Shown here piece after piece: positions 44,187 to 52,906 of a stretch of DNA of 64,000 bases. This DNA is from Bradyrhizobium macuxiense. Lineage in GTDB: Bacteria > Pseudomonadota > Alphaproteobacteria > Rhizobiales > Xanthobacteraceae. The stretch is from NCBI RefSeq assembly GCF_007993935.1, contig NZ_VITY01000009.1:124001-188000 (forward strand), given 5' to 3'. The position numbers were made by a program, and so were the translations under genes. Within the stretch, counting starts at the first letter, position 1, and each line of letters begins with the position of its first letter. Under the pieces are notes generated by a model, which made no database searches, had not been told where the DNA came from, and was given only the letters and a program-made list of their open reading frames with translations.

Positions 44187-45812
44187 ATGGACGCGACCAA
44201 CCAGCCTTTGCTCGATGTCAGCGACCTCTCGGTCGCCTTCGGCCGTTCGGTTGCGGTGGACGGCATCTCGTTCTCGATCAAGCGCGGCGAGTGCGTCGCG
44301 CTGGTCGGCGAATCCGGTTCGGGAAAGTCCGTCAGCGCGCTGTCGGTGTTGAAGCTGCTGCCCTATCCGACGGCCTCGCATCCCTCGGGCGCGATCCGGT
44401 TCCGCGGCCGCGATCTTCTGGCCGCATCCGACCGGGAGATGCGCGAGGTCCGGGGCAACGACATCTCGATCATCTTCCAGGAGCCGATGACTTCGCTCAA
44501 TCCGCTCCAGACCATCGAGACCCAGATCGGCGAGATCCTGTCGCTGCATAAGGGCGTCAGCGGTGCGGCGGCGCGGGCGCGGACGCTGGAATTGCTCGGC
44601 CAGGTCGGCATCCCCGAGCCGGAGACCCGGCTCAAGAGCTATCCGCACCAATTGTCCGGCGGCCAGCGCCAGCGCGTGATGATCGCGATGGCGCTCGCCA
44701 ACGAGCCCGATCTGTTGATCGCCGACGAGCCGACCACGGCGCTCGACGTCACCGTGCAGGCGCAGATCCTGGCATTGCTCGCCGAGATCCGCGCCCGGCT
44801 CGGCATGAGCCTGCTGTTCATCACCCACGACCTCGGCATCGTCCGCCGCATCGCGGACACGGTCTGCGTGATGAACAACGGCAAGATCGTCGAGCAGGGC
44901 CCGGTCGAGCAGGTCTTCACCGCGCCGAAGCACGCCTATACCAAGGCGCTGCTGGCGGCCGAGCCGAAGCCCGATCCGGCGCCGCCGCAGCCGGGCGCGC
45001 CGGTCGTGATGTCGGTGGACAATCTCAAGGTCTGGTTTCCGATCAAGCGCGGGCTGCTGCGCTCGACCGTCGGCCACATCAAGGCGGTGGATGGCGTCAG
45101 CCTCGCGGTGCGCAAGGGCGAGACGCTCGGCGTCGTCGGCGAATCCGGCTCCGGCAAGACCACGCTCGGGCTGGCGCTACTCAGGCTGATTTCGTCCGAT
45201 GGACCGATCGTGTTCCTCGGCAGGGACATTCAGGGCCTGCGCTTCAAGCAGATGCGGCCGTTCCGCCGCGACATGCAAATCGTGTTTCAGGACCCCTTCG
45301 GTTCGCTCAGCCCGCGCATGTCGGTGGCCGACATCATCGCCGAGGGGCTTGAGGTGCACCAGCAGCAGCTGTCGCGCGAGGAGCGCGAGGCGCGGGTGAT
45401 CAAGGCGCTGAAGGACGTCGGCCTCGATCCCGACTGGCGCTTCCGCTATCCGCACGAATTCTCCGGCGGCCAGCGCCAGCGTATCTCGATCGCGCGCGCG
45501 GTCGTGCTGGAGCCGAACTTCGTGGTGCTGGACGAGCCGACCAGCGCGCTCGACATGCTGCTCCAGGCCCAGATGGTCGACCTGCTGCGCGATTTGCAGC
45601 GCAAGCGCGATCTCACTTACATGTTCATCTCGCACGATCTGCGCGTGGTCGCCTCGCTGGCGAGCCATCTGATCGTGATGAAATCCGGCAAGGTCGAGGA
45701 GGAGGGGCCGGCCTCCGAGCTGTTCAGGAATCCGAAGAGCGACTACACCCGCGCCCTGTTCGCCGCCGCGTTCCGCATCGAAGCGGATGGTGCGGGGACG
45801 GTGGCGACGTAG
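44187..45812 (+). CDS. yejF: Peptide ABC transporter ATP-binding protein YejF (two nucleotide-binding domains)
   Basis: The 541-residue protein contains two ABC ATPase domains. The first has Walker A GESGSGKSVSAL, signature LSGGQRQRVMIAMAL and Walker B LLIADEPTTALDV; the second has GESGSGKTTLGLALL, FSGGQRQRISIARA and FVVLDEPTSALDM. It energises peptide uptake through YejB and YejE. It starts 4 bases after the yejE stop and closes the operon. In Sinorhizobium and Brucella the Yej system affects tolerance to host antimicrobial peptides; the same role here is inference. Confidence 0.95.
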   Translation: MDATNQPLLDVSDLSVAFGRSVAVDGISFSIKRGECVALVGESGSGKSVSALSVLKLLPYPTASHPSGAIRFRGRDLLAASDREMREVRGNDISIIFQEPMTSLNPLQTIETQIGEILSLHKGVSGAAARARTLELLGQVGIPEPETRLKSYPHQLSGGQRQRVMIAMALANEPDLLIADEPTTALDVTVQAQILALLAEIRARLGMSLLFITHDLGIVRRIADTVCVMNNGKIVEQGPVEQVFTAPKHAYTKALLAAEPKPDPAPPQPGAPVVMSVDNLKVWFPIKRGLLRSTVGHIKAVDGVSLAVRKGETLGVVGESGSGKTTLGLALLRLISSDGPIVFLGRDIQGLRFKQMRPFRRDMQIVFQDPFGSLSPRMSVADIIAEGLEVHQQQLSREEREARVIKALKDVGLDPDWRFRYPHEFSGGQRQRISIARAVVLEPNFVVLDEPTSALDMLLQAQMVDLLRDLQRKRDLTYMFISHDLRVVASLASHLIVMKSGKVEEEGPASELFRNPKSDYTRALFAAAFRIEADGAGTVAT

Positions 45813-45820
45813 CCCATGCT

Positions 45821-45884
45821 CGTCATTCCGGGCTCGACGCTACGCGTCGCCCCCAGGTGCGCAATTGCGCACCGGGGAATGACG
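45821..45884. repeat. Dispersed inverted repeat, CGTCATTCCGGG family
   Basis: CGTCATTCCGGG at the left is matched by CGGGGAATGACG at the right, and a GGTGCGCAATTGCGCACC hairpin lies between them. It is the first of three repeats in the yejF to NlpC/P60 gap. Confidence 0.8.
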
Positions 45885-45887
45885 GAT

Positions 45888-45976
45888 CCGTAGGATGGGT
45901 AGAGCGAAGCGAAACCCATCATGTCTCCGAGCGGTCGCAGCGTGATGGGTTTCGCTGCGCTCTACCCATCCTACGG
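45888..45976. repeat. Dispersed inverted repeat, CCGTAGGATGGGTAGAGCG family
   Basis: CCGTAGGATGGGTAGAGCGA and the inverted CGCTCTACCCATCCTACGG form long arms, with AACCCATCATG and GTGATGGGTTTCG inside. It is the second of three repeats in this gap and would fold into one long hairpin. Confidence 0.85.
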
Positions 45977-45995
45977 CATCCCGCTTCTAGTCCCA

Positions 45996-46094
45996 CGTCG
46001 TCCTGAGGTGCGAGCGGAGCGAGCCTCGAAGGATGCGTGGCCCGAGTGGGGCCGTCGATCCTTCGAGACGCGCTTCGCGCTCCTCAGGATGACG
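45996..46094. repeat. Dispersed inverted repeat, CGTCGTCCTGAGGTGCGAGC family
   Basis: CGTCGTCCTGAGG at the left pairs with CCTCAGGATGACG at the right (one mismatch), and inner arms CCTCGAAGGATG and GATCCTTCGAGAC also pair. It is the third repeat in the gap and belongs to a family widespread in Bradyrhizobium. Confidence 0.85.
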
Positions 46095-46106
46095 GGGATA
46101 AATTGG

Positions 46107-46949
46107 CTACGGCCGCTTGATCGCGAGCACGTCGCTGCCGGCGGCCTTGATCCTTGCGATCGCAGCGTGCGTGTTCTCCACCACCGTCGCCATATGATGC
46201 GCATTGGCGTGCACGATCGTCGTCGCATCGCGCGCAATTGCGACGTGGCCCTTCCAGAAGATCAGGTCGCCGCGCTGCAGATGCTTGGATTCCGCTGTAG
46301 TCAATTCGCGGCCGAGCCCTTCCTGCTGCATGTCGCTGTCCCGCGGGCAGCCGGTGCCGGCGGCCGTCAGCGCGATCTGCACCAGGCCGGAGCAGTCGAT
46401 GCCGAGGCTCGACTTGCCGCCCCACAGATAGGGTGTGCCGACGAATTGCTCGGCGATGGCGACGAAGTCCTGCGCCATCGCGTCGAGCGGCGCGAGGTGC
46501 TGACGCGGCAGATGCCAGCCCTCGCGAGTCACCGCGATGGCGCCGTCCTCGCGGACGATTGCGAGCTTGCTCCCCATCGCAAGCGCCTCGACCGGCGGCA
46601 GCTTGATCGACGGTCCCGGGAACGCCAGCGTCCGCAGCGCCGTCACCTTATGCGTGGCCGCGGCACCTGGCTTGGCTAGCGCGGCCTCGGGAAGCCAGCC
46701 GACATAGCCGTCATCGGCGAGCTGGCCCCAGGCCCAGCCTTCGCCATTGCGGTCATACACCGTGACGCGCTCGCCTTTCAGCGCCTGCGTCATCTGTTCG
46801 GCATCGGCGGCCGGCGATCGCCGCAGCGGGGCGATGGCGTCAACGACCTCGAAGGTCTCGCCTTCGACGAAGCGCGCAGCCTTGACCTTGCCCTCGAGAT
46901 ATTTCGCCGCGACGTCGTCGCGGGCGGGAGTAAGGCGGGGGTCATCCAT
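46107..46949 (-). CDS. NlpC/P60 family peptidase with SH3-like domains
   Basis: The 280-residue protein has two bacterial SH3-like segments (about 30-90, with EGWAWGQLADDGYVGWLPEA-like GWAWGQLADDGYVGWL, and 100-150) followed by the NlpC/P60 domain. The catalytic Cys186 is in GIDCSGLVQ, His235 is in KGHVAIA, and His247 is in IVHANA. This layout matches dipeptidyl-peptidase VI-like enzymes that cleave gamma-D-Glu-diaminopimelate links in peptidoglycan peptides. There is no signal peptide, so it likely acts on recycled muropeptides in the cytoplasm. Its start overlaps the end of the aminopeptidase gene by 8 bases. Confidence 0.92.
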   Translation of the reverse strand: MDDPRLTPARDDVAAKYLEGKVKAARFVEGETFEVVDAIAPLRRSPAADAEQMTQALKGERVTVYDRNGEGWAWGQLADDGYVGWLPEAALAKPGAAATHKVTALRTLAFPGPSIKLPPVEALAMGSKLAIVREDGAIAVTREGWHLPRQHLAPLDAMAQDFVAIAEQFVGTPYLWGGKSSLGIDCSGLVQIALTAAGTGCPRDSDMQQEGLGRELTTAESKHLQRGDLIFWKGHVAIARDATTIVHANAHHMATVVENTHAAIARIKAAGSDVLAIKRP

Positions 46950-48321
46950 AGCGCTGGCTCAGCAATTTGTAGATCGCGCGCGCAGCCTGGCACTCGCCGC
47001 CTTCGGGGCGGCCGGGCTTTGCCGACGGCGTCCAGCCGTAGATGTCGACATGCAGCCAGCTCCTGGCGTGCTCGACGAAGCGCTGCAGGAACAGCGCGCA
47101 GGTGATCGAGCCCGCAAAACCGCCTGACGGCGCGTTGGTGATGTCGGCGGTCTTGGAGTCGAGCCAGGCATCGTAGGCCGGCCATAGCGGCATCCGCCAC
47201 AACGGGTCGTTCTCGTCCTTTGCGTGAGCTGCGACGTCAGCGGCGAGCGCCTCGTCATTGGTGTAGAACGGCGGCAAATCGGGGCCCAGCGCCACGCGCG
47301 CCGCGCCGGTCAGCGTGCCGAGATCGATCAGGAGATCCGGCGTCTCCTCATCGGCCAGCGCCAGCGCGTCGGCCAGCACCAGCCGTCCCTCGGCGTCGGT
47401 GTTGCCGATCTCGACGGTGATGCCCTTGCGCGACTTGAAGATGTCCAGCGGGCGAAACGCGTTGCCGGCAACCGCGTTCTCGACCGCCGGGATCAGCACG
47501 CGCAGCCGCACCTTCAGCTTCGCATCCATCACCATCTGCGCCAGCGCCAGCACGTTGGCGGCGCCGCCCATGTCCTTCTTCATGATCAGCATGCCGCTCG
47601 ACGGCTTGAGGTCGAGCCCACCGGTGTCGAAGCAAACACCCTTGCCGACCAGCGTCACCTTTGGATGGGCCGGATCGCCCCAGGTGAGATCGATCAGACG
47701 CGGCGCGCGCGTCGAGGCCATGCCGACGGCGTGGATCAGCGGGAAGTTCTGCGCGAGCTCGTCGCCGTCGATGCAATTGAAGGCCGCGCCGAACCGGCTT
47801 GCGAGATCGCGCGCCGCCTCGGCGAGCTCGGCTGGGCCCATGTCGTTGGACGGCGTGTTGATGAGGTCGCGCGCCAGCGCCGCGGCATCCGCGATCCGCG
47901 CGATCTCGGCGGCATCGACGCCATCGGGCGGCACCAGGCGAACCTCGGGGGCCTTGTTCTTGCGATAGCGGCCGAAGCGGTAGCAGCCGAGCGCAAAGGC
48001 GAGCGCGGCAAGCCGCGTGTCATGCGGCGCATTGGCAAAGCGGTAGACGCCCGGCGGCAACAGGCCGGGCAGGGCGCCGGCCCGGAACGGATCGCGCGCC
48101 TTGTGGTCTACGTCCTCGAGGCCGAACAGCACCTGCGCGATGCCGCCGTCGGCCGCCGGCAAGGCAAGGGATTTGCCGGGCTTGACCTCAAAGCCATTGG
48201 CCTCGGCGAACTGGCGGGCCGGCGCCGGCAACGCGCTGCGGATCGCATCCCATGTCGCCTTGGTAACGAAGGTGATCGGCGTGACGGCGGTCGTGGGTGC
48301 GGTCTCGAACACGGATGACAT
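46942..48321 (-). CDS. Leucyl aminopeptidase family (M17) metallopeptidase
   Basis: The 459-residue cytoplasmic enzyme removes N-terminal residues from peptides using two metal ions. The C-terminal catalytic domain has VGKGVCFDTGGLDLKPS (Lys and Asp ligands), MKKDMGGAANVLAL and the family signature NTDAEGRLVLADAL. The N-terminal domain is shorter than in E. coli PepA. It is cotranscribed with the NlpC/P60 peptidase, so the two may act in sequence on cell wall peptides. The gene is divergent from tadD. Confidence 0.94.
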   Translation of the reverse strand: MSSVFETAPTTAVTPITFVTKATWDAIRSALPAPARQFAEANGFEVKPGKSLALPAADGGIAQVLFGLEDVDHKARDPFRAGALPGLLPPGVYRFANAPHDTRLAALAFALGCYRFGRYRKNKAPEVRLVPPDGVDAAEIARIADAAALARDLINTPSNDMGPAELAEAARDLASRFGAAFNCIDGDELAQNFPLIHAVGMASTRAPRLIDLTWGDPAHPKVTLVGKGVCFDTGGLDLKPSSGMLIMKKDMGGAANVLALAQMVMDAKLKVRLRVLIPAVENAVAGNAFRPLDIFKSRKGITVEIGNTDAEGRLVLADALALADEETPDLLIDLGTLTGAARVALGPDLPPFYTNDEALAADVAAHAKDENDPLWRMPLWPAYDAWLDSKTADITNAPSGGFAGSITCALFLQRFVEHARSWLHVDIYGWTPSAKPGRPEGGECQAARAIYKLLSQRYG

Positions 48322-48447
48322 GCGGCTCTCGGCTGTTCTGGCGTCGTTGGTTGGCTACTACACGCCTTTCATGGCGGATGGTAGCGCGCCCGCGGTTGAC
48401 GGACCTGCGGCATTGGAACCGGGTGCGCCGATCGCTGACCATGCCAG

Positions 48448-48462
48448 TTAACCAGACGTTAG
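48448..48462. promoter_or_regulatory. CtrA-like box upstream of tadD
   Basis: TTAA, seven bases, TTAG, followed shortly by TTAAC. This is one mismatch from the CtrA consensus TTAA-N7-TTAA, 67 bases upstream of the tadD start. Four other intergenic regions of the Tad locus have similar near matches. Confidence 0.45.
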
Positions 48463-48528
48463 GGTTAACAGTCTATTGCTGGCACGCTCAGTTGGATCCA
48501 TTCGCCCGATTTCGTGAGTCACAGTGCC

Positions 48529-49326
48529 ATGCGTCGACAGTCCAATTTGACCCGGCATCTCGCTTCCGCAGCCTTTGTGGCGCTTTTGGGCGCAGGGCTT
48601 GGCGGCTGCCAGACCATGTCCGACGTGACCGGATCGATCGCGTCGCGGCCGGATCCCACGCCCGACGATCCGCGTCGCGCCGTCGAGCTCTATGGCGAGC
48701 GCTATCGCAAGAACCCCAAGGATGTCGACGCGGCGATCGCCTACGGCCAGGCGTTGCGCATGAGCGGACAGCGCTCGCAGGCCTGCGCCGTGCTGGAGCA
48801 GGCCACGCTCGCCAGCCCCGGCAACAAGCCGCTGCTCGCCGCCTATGGCCGTGCGCTCGCCGACAACGGCAATTCGCAGGCCGCGTTCGACGTGTTGAGC
48901 CGCGCGCACAGTCCGGACAATCCGGACTGGCGGATTCTGTCGGTGCAGGGCACCACGCTCGACAAGTTGAACCGGCACGAGGAAGCGCGGCGCTATTACG
49001 CGAGTGCGCTGCGGCTGGCTCCGGATGAGCCGTCGGTGCTGTCCAATCTCGGCCTGTCCTACATGCTGACCAAGGAATTGCCGAAGGCGGAAGAGACGCT
49101 GCGCCAGGCCTATGCCAGCGCCCGCGCCGACACCCGCATCCGGCAGAACCTTGCGCTGGTCGTCGGCCTGCAGGGCCGCTTCGCGGAGGCCGAAACCATC
49201 GTCAAGGCCGACCTGCCGGCGGATGAGGCGGCGGCCAACGTCGCCTATCTCCGTGACATGCTGAACCGCAAGGACGGGCCGCGGACCGCATCGCGCGCCG
49301 CACCTGTCGTCGCCAAGGACGACTAG
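48529..49326 (+). CDS. tadD: TadD tetratricopeptide lipoprotein of the Tad pilus
   Basis: From ATG 48529 the protein has 265 residues; a GTG at 48514 is possible. A lipoprotein signal ends in LGAGLGGC, so it is lipid anchored, most likely in the outer membrane as a pilotin-like factor for the Tad secretin. At least four tetratricopeptide repeats follow (for example DAAIAYGQALRMSGQRSQA and PSVLSNLGLSYMLTKELPKA). It is on the opposite strand from the cpa-tad operon and converges on tadC across a shared terminator. Confidence 0.9.
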   Translation: MRRQSNLTRHLASAAFVALLGAGLGGCQTMSDVTGSIASRPDPTPDDPRRAVELYGERYRKNPKDVDAAIAYGQALRMSGQRSQACAVLEQATLASPGNKPLLAAYGRALADNGNSQAAFDVLSRAHSPDNPDWRILSVQGTTLDKLNRHEEARRYYASALRLAPDEPSVLSNLGLSYMLTKELPKAEETLRQAYASARADTRIRQNLALVVGLQGRFAEAETIVKADLPADEAAANVAYLRDMLNRKDGPRTASRAAPVVAKDD

Positions 49327-49398
49327 CTCTCCACTCCTATTGTGCTTGCTAGCGAAGCTCGCGGTTCGCGCAGCATCGTGCTCATGAGCACACAAAAG

Positions 49399-49425
49399 AA
49401 AACGCCCGGCACTGCCGGGCGTTTT
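49399..49425. terminator. Bidirectional terminator between tadD and tadC
   Basis: AAAACGCCCGGC and GCCGGGCGTTTT are perfect arms around ACT, so each strand ends in a T-run. It serves both convergent genes. Confidence 0.9.
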
Positions 49426-49445
49426 CGCAGGCGCTGCTGTGCAGC

Positions 49446-50420
49446 TCAGTGCATCGTGGCGATCTTGATGTAGGACGGCCCGAGGATCACGATGAACAGG
49501 CAGGGCAGGAAGAACAGGATCATCGGCACGGTCAGCTTGGGCGGCAGCGCCGCGGCCTTCTTCTCGGCCTCGTTCATGCGCATGTCGCGGTTTTCCTGCG
49601 CCATCACGCGCAGGCTCTGGCCAAGCGGCGTGCCGTAGCGTTCGGATTGCTGCAAGGCCATGCAGACCGACTTCACGCCTTCGAGGCCGGTGCGGCGCGC
49701 GAGGTTCTCGTAGGCCGACTTGCGGTCCTGCAAATAGGACAATTCCGCGGTCGTCAGCGCGAACTCCTCCGACAGCGCGATCGACTGTCCGGCGATCTCG
49801 TTGGCGACCTTGCGGAACGCGACCTCGACCGACATGCCCGATTCGATGCAGATCAGCAGCAGGTCGAGCGAATCAGGGAAAGCGCGCTTGATCTGGAGCT
49901 GGCGTTTGGAGATCGCATTCTTCAGGAACAGCATCGGCGCCTGCAGGCCGGCATAGGCCGCGCCGACGCAAATGCCGATCTTGAGCGTCAGCGACCAGGT
50001 CGCGCCGGCGATGAAGAACGTGTAGATGATTGCGCCGATCAGCATCAGGATCGGCGTGACCGCGCGTGCCGCCAGGAAGTAGACATACGGCGCGTGGCCG
50101 CGATAGCCGGCCATCACGAGCTTCTCGATCGCCGCTTCCTGAGCCAGCCATTTGGTGAGGTTCAGGTCATCCACCATCTTGGAGACGGCCTGCCTCGGCG
50201 TCTGGCGCAGCGTCACCTTTTCCGACTTGGCCAGGCGTTCGCGTTCGCGCTGCCGAAGGCGTTCGCGCTCGCTGGCGACGGCCTTCATGCGCTTGTTGAG
50301 GTCGCCGCCGGCGAGCAGCGGCATCACCAGCGTGTAGACCGTCGCGCTTGCCGCGAAGAAGGCAAGCAGCATGGTCATGAACCTGACGTCGTGAAGCTTG
50401 GCGACCAGAATATCAATCAT
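49446..50420 (-). CDS. tadC: Tad pilus inner-membrane platform protein TadC
   Basis: The 324-residue protein is a GspF-type platform subunit. It has an N-terminal helix, a charged region rich in Arg and Glu (about 40-60), two central helices, and the GspF domain with RAFPDSLDLLLICIESGMSVE and RTGLEGVKSVCMALQQSERYGTPLGQSLRVMA. Another helix closes the C-terminus. It works with TadB and the CpaF ATPase to extrude Flp subunits. The gap to tadB is 9 bases. Confidence 0.95.
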   Translation of the reverse strand: MIDILVAKLHDVRFMTMLLAFFAASATVYTLVMPLLAGGDLNKRMKAVASERERLRQRERERLAKSEKVTLRQTPRQAVSKMVDDLNLTKWLAQEAAIEKLVMAGYRGHAPYVYFLAARAVTPILMLIGAIIYTFFIAGATWSLTLKIGICVGAAYAGLQAPMLFLKNAISKRQLQIKRAFPDSLDLLLICIESGMSVEVAFRKVANEIAGQSIALSEEFALTTAELSYLQDRKSAYENLARRTGLEGVKSVCMALQQSERYGTPLGQSLRVMAQENRDMRMNEAEKKAAALPPKLTVPMILFFLPCLFIVILGPSYIKIATMH

Positions 50421-50429
50421 GCTGCACCG

Positions 50430-51407
50430 TCAGAAATCGAAGTTGATCATCTTCTTCATCACCAGCACGCCGCAGGTCATCCAGAGCGCGCAGCCAACCA
50501 GCATCAGCTGGCCCATCGAGTTCGTCCACAGCAGGGCGATGTAGTCCGGCGTCGTGAGGAACACGAGGATCATCACGATCGGCGGCAGCGAGCCGATGAT
50601 GGCGGCGGAGGCTTTCGCTTCCATCGACATCGCTTGGATCTTCTCGGCCATCTTCTTGCGGTCGCGCAGCACCCGCGACAAATTGCCGAGCGCTTCCGAC
50701 AGATTGCCGCCGGATTTCTGCTGGATCGCGATCACGATGCCGAAGAAATTCGCCTCCGGCAGCGGCATGCGCTCGTAGAGCCGGGCGCAGGCCTCGCCGA
50801 GCGGCATGCCGATCGCCTGGGTCTCGATGATCGCGAGGAACTCGCTGCGCAGCGGCTCAGATGCGTCGTTGACGACTGCCTTGAGCGATTCGAACAGCGG
50901 CAGGCCGGCCTTGATGCCGCGCACGATGACGTCGACGGCGTCGGGCAGCGCCTTCAGAAAGGCTTTTTCCCGCCGCTTCTTCAGAAAGCCGAGCAGCCAG
51001 CGCGGAGCGCCGAGACCCATGGCGAAGCCGATGCCGGCTGCACCGAGCAGTCCTCCGCCGACCATGAAGGCCGCGCCGAACCCGAACAGGCCGAGGGCGC
51101 CGGAGATCATCCAGAATTTCTGCTCGGACCATTCCAGTCCGGCTTGCGAGATGCGGACGCCGAGCGGGACCTTCTTGTCCTTCTGCCGCCGCGCCTCGAG
51201 TTCCTTCAGCGATCCCTCGACCTGCTCGCGGCGGGAGCGCTGCGTGCGCTCACTGCCGCGCGTCGTCGACTGCTCGTTGCGCGCCACCGATGCACGGCGC
51301 GACTCGGCCTTCTTCTCTCCCGAGAGGTACGGGTACAGGAAGACCCAGGCGATGCCGCCCACCGTGGTGGCGGCGAGGAAGGCCAGAGCAAGCGTTTGCG
51401 TTTGCAT
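50430..51407 (-). CDS. tadB: Tad pilus inner-membrane platform protein TadB
   Basis: The 325-residue protein opens with one helix, followed by a long highly charged segment (about 30-95), then two helices (around 105-145) and the GspF domain with ALPDAVDVIVRGIKAGLPLFE and NFFGIVIAIQQKSGGNLSEALGN. It pairs with TadC as the motor platform. It lies 11 bases downstream of cpaF on the minus strand. Confidence 0.95.
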   Translation of the reverse strand: MQTQTLALAFLAATTVGGIAWVFLYPYLSGEKKAESRRASVARNEQSTTRGSERTQRSRREQVEGSLKELEARRQKDKKVPLGVRISQAGLEWSEQKFWMISGALGLFGFGAAFMVGGGLLGAAGIGFAMGLGAPRWLLGFLKKRREKAFLKALPDAVDVIVRGIKAGLPLFESLKAVVNDASEPLRSEFLAIIETQAIGMPLGEACARLYERMPLPEANFFGIVIAIQQKSGGNLSEALGNLSRVLRDRKKMAEKIQAMSMEAKASAAIIGSLPPIVMILVFLTTPDYIALLWTNSMGQLMLVGCALWMTCGVLVMKKMINFDF

Positions 51408-51418
51408 TCTGTGCTCCC

Positions 51419-52882
51419 CTAGACCGGCGCCGGCGAGTCGGAGGCATCCAGCGCCGCCGCAAGCCGCTTCTCTTCATTGTAGTAGCGCGCCCGCTCCCAG
51501 AAGCGGGGCCGGCCGATGCCGGTCGAGCGGTGCTTGCCGATGATCTTGCCGTTGGCGTCTTCCCCGACCACGTCGTAGAGGAAGATGTCCTGGGTGATGA
51601 TGGTGTCGCCTTCCATGCCCATCACCTCGGTGATGTGGGTGATGCGGCGCGAACCGTCGCGCAGGCGCGCGGCCTGTACGATGATATCGACCGAGGCGCA
51701 GATCATCTCGCGAATGGTGCGCGAGGGAAGCGAGAAGCCGCCCATGGTGATCATGGATTCGCAGCGTGACAGCGCTTCGCGGGGATTGTTGGCGTGCAGC
51801 GTGCCCATCGAGCCGTCGTGACCGGTGTTCATCGCCTGCAACAGGTCGAACGCTTCGGGTCCGCGGACTTCGCCGACGATGATGCGCTCGGGACGCATAC
51901 GCAGGCAGTTGCGGACCAGTTCGCGCATCGTGACCTGGCCCTCGCCCTCGATGTTCGGCGGCCGGGTTTCCAGCCGCACCACATGCGGCTGCTGCAGCTG
52001 AAGTTCGGCGGCGTCTTCGCAGGTGATGATGCGTTCGTCGTGCTCGATATAGTTGGTCAGGCAGTTCAGCAGCGTGGTCTTGCCCGAGCCGGTGCCGCCT
52101 GAGATGATCACGTTGCAGCGGACCCGGCCGATGATCTGCAGGATGGTCGCCCCTTCCGGCGTGATCGCGCCGAACTTGACGAGCTGCTCCAGCGTCAGCT
52201 TGTCCTTCTTGAATTTGCGGATGGTGAGCGCGGGCCCGTCGATCGCCAGCGGCGGCACGATGGCGTTGACGCGCGAGCCGTCGGCGAGGCGGGCGTCGCA
52301 GATCGGCGAGGATTCGTCGACGCGCCGGCCGACCTGGCTGACGATGCGCTGGCAGATGTTGAGCAGCTGCTGGTTGTCGCGAAAGCGGATGCCGGTGCGC
52401 TGGATCTTGCCGGCGACTTCGATGAACACCGTGCCCGCGCCGTTGACCATGATGTCGGCGATATCGTCGCGCGACAGCAGGGGCTCGAGCGGTCCGTAGC
52501 CGAGCACGTCGTTGCAGATGTCGTCGAGCAGCTCTTCCTGCTCGGCGATCGACATCACGATGTTCTTGATCGCGATGATCTCGTTGACGATGTCGCGGAT
52601 TTCCTCGCGCGCCGACTCGCTGTCCAGCTTGGCAAGCTGGGCAAGGTCGATCGCCTCGATCAGGGCGCCGAAGATCGTCGCCTTGACCTGATAGTAATTG
52701 TCCGAGCGGCGGGCTTCGACGGCGGGAGCGGGCGGCGGCTTGGCCGGGGCCAGCGGCGGCGACGATATCGTCGGGGCGGCGGACTCGCGCGCCATCGGCG
52801 ACGAGCCGGCGGGCTCCGGCGTCTGAAAAGCGGGCTTGGGTGCCCGCACGTCCCCATCGTTTCCGCTACGCTTACCAAACAC
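51419..52882 (-). CDS. cpaF: Tad secretion ATPase CpaF/TadA
   Basis: The 487-residue cytoplasmic ATPase powers Flp pilus assembly. A Pro/Ala-rich N-terminus (about 75 residues) precedes the GspE-like domain. Walker A is ISGGTGSGKTTLLN, the His box and Walker B lie in ERIIVGEVRGPEAFD, and TGHDGSMGTLHANNPREAL is the conserved sensor region. The segment MVNGAGTVFIE belongs to the preceding ring-forming domain. It follows cpaE by 24 bases. Confidence 0.96.
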   Translation of the reverse strand: MFGKRSGNDGDVRAPKPAFQTPEPAGSSPMARESAAPTISSPPLAPAKPPPAPAVEARRSDNYYQVKATIFGALIEAIDLAQLAKLDSESAREEIRDIVNEIIAIKNIVMSIAEQEELLDDICNDVLGYGPLEPLLSRDDIADIMVNGAGTVFIEVAGKIQRTGIRFRDNQQLLNICQRIVSQVGRRVDESSPICDARLADGSRVNAIVPPLAIDGPALTIRKFKKDKLTLEQLVKFGAITPEGATILQIIGRVRCNVIISGGTGSGKTTLLNCLTNYIEHDERIITCEDAAELQLQQPHVVRLETRPPNIEGEGQVTMRELVRNCLRMRPERIIVGEVRGPEAFDLLQAMNTGHDGSMGTLHANNPREALSRCESMITMGGFSLPSRTIREMICASVDIIVQAARLRDGSRRITHITEVMGMEGDTIITQDIFLYDVVGEDANGKIIGKHRSTGIGRPRFWERARYYNEEKRLAAALDASDSPAPV

Positions 52883-52906
52883 GACGTCTTGACTCCACGC
52901 GGACCA

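Noticed and set aside
45821..46094. CRISPR array
   Set aside because: The repeats are three unrelated inverted elements, not direct repeats with regular spacers.
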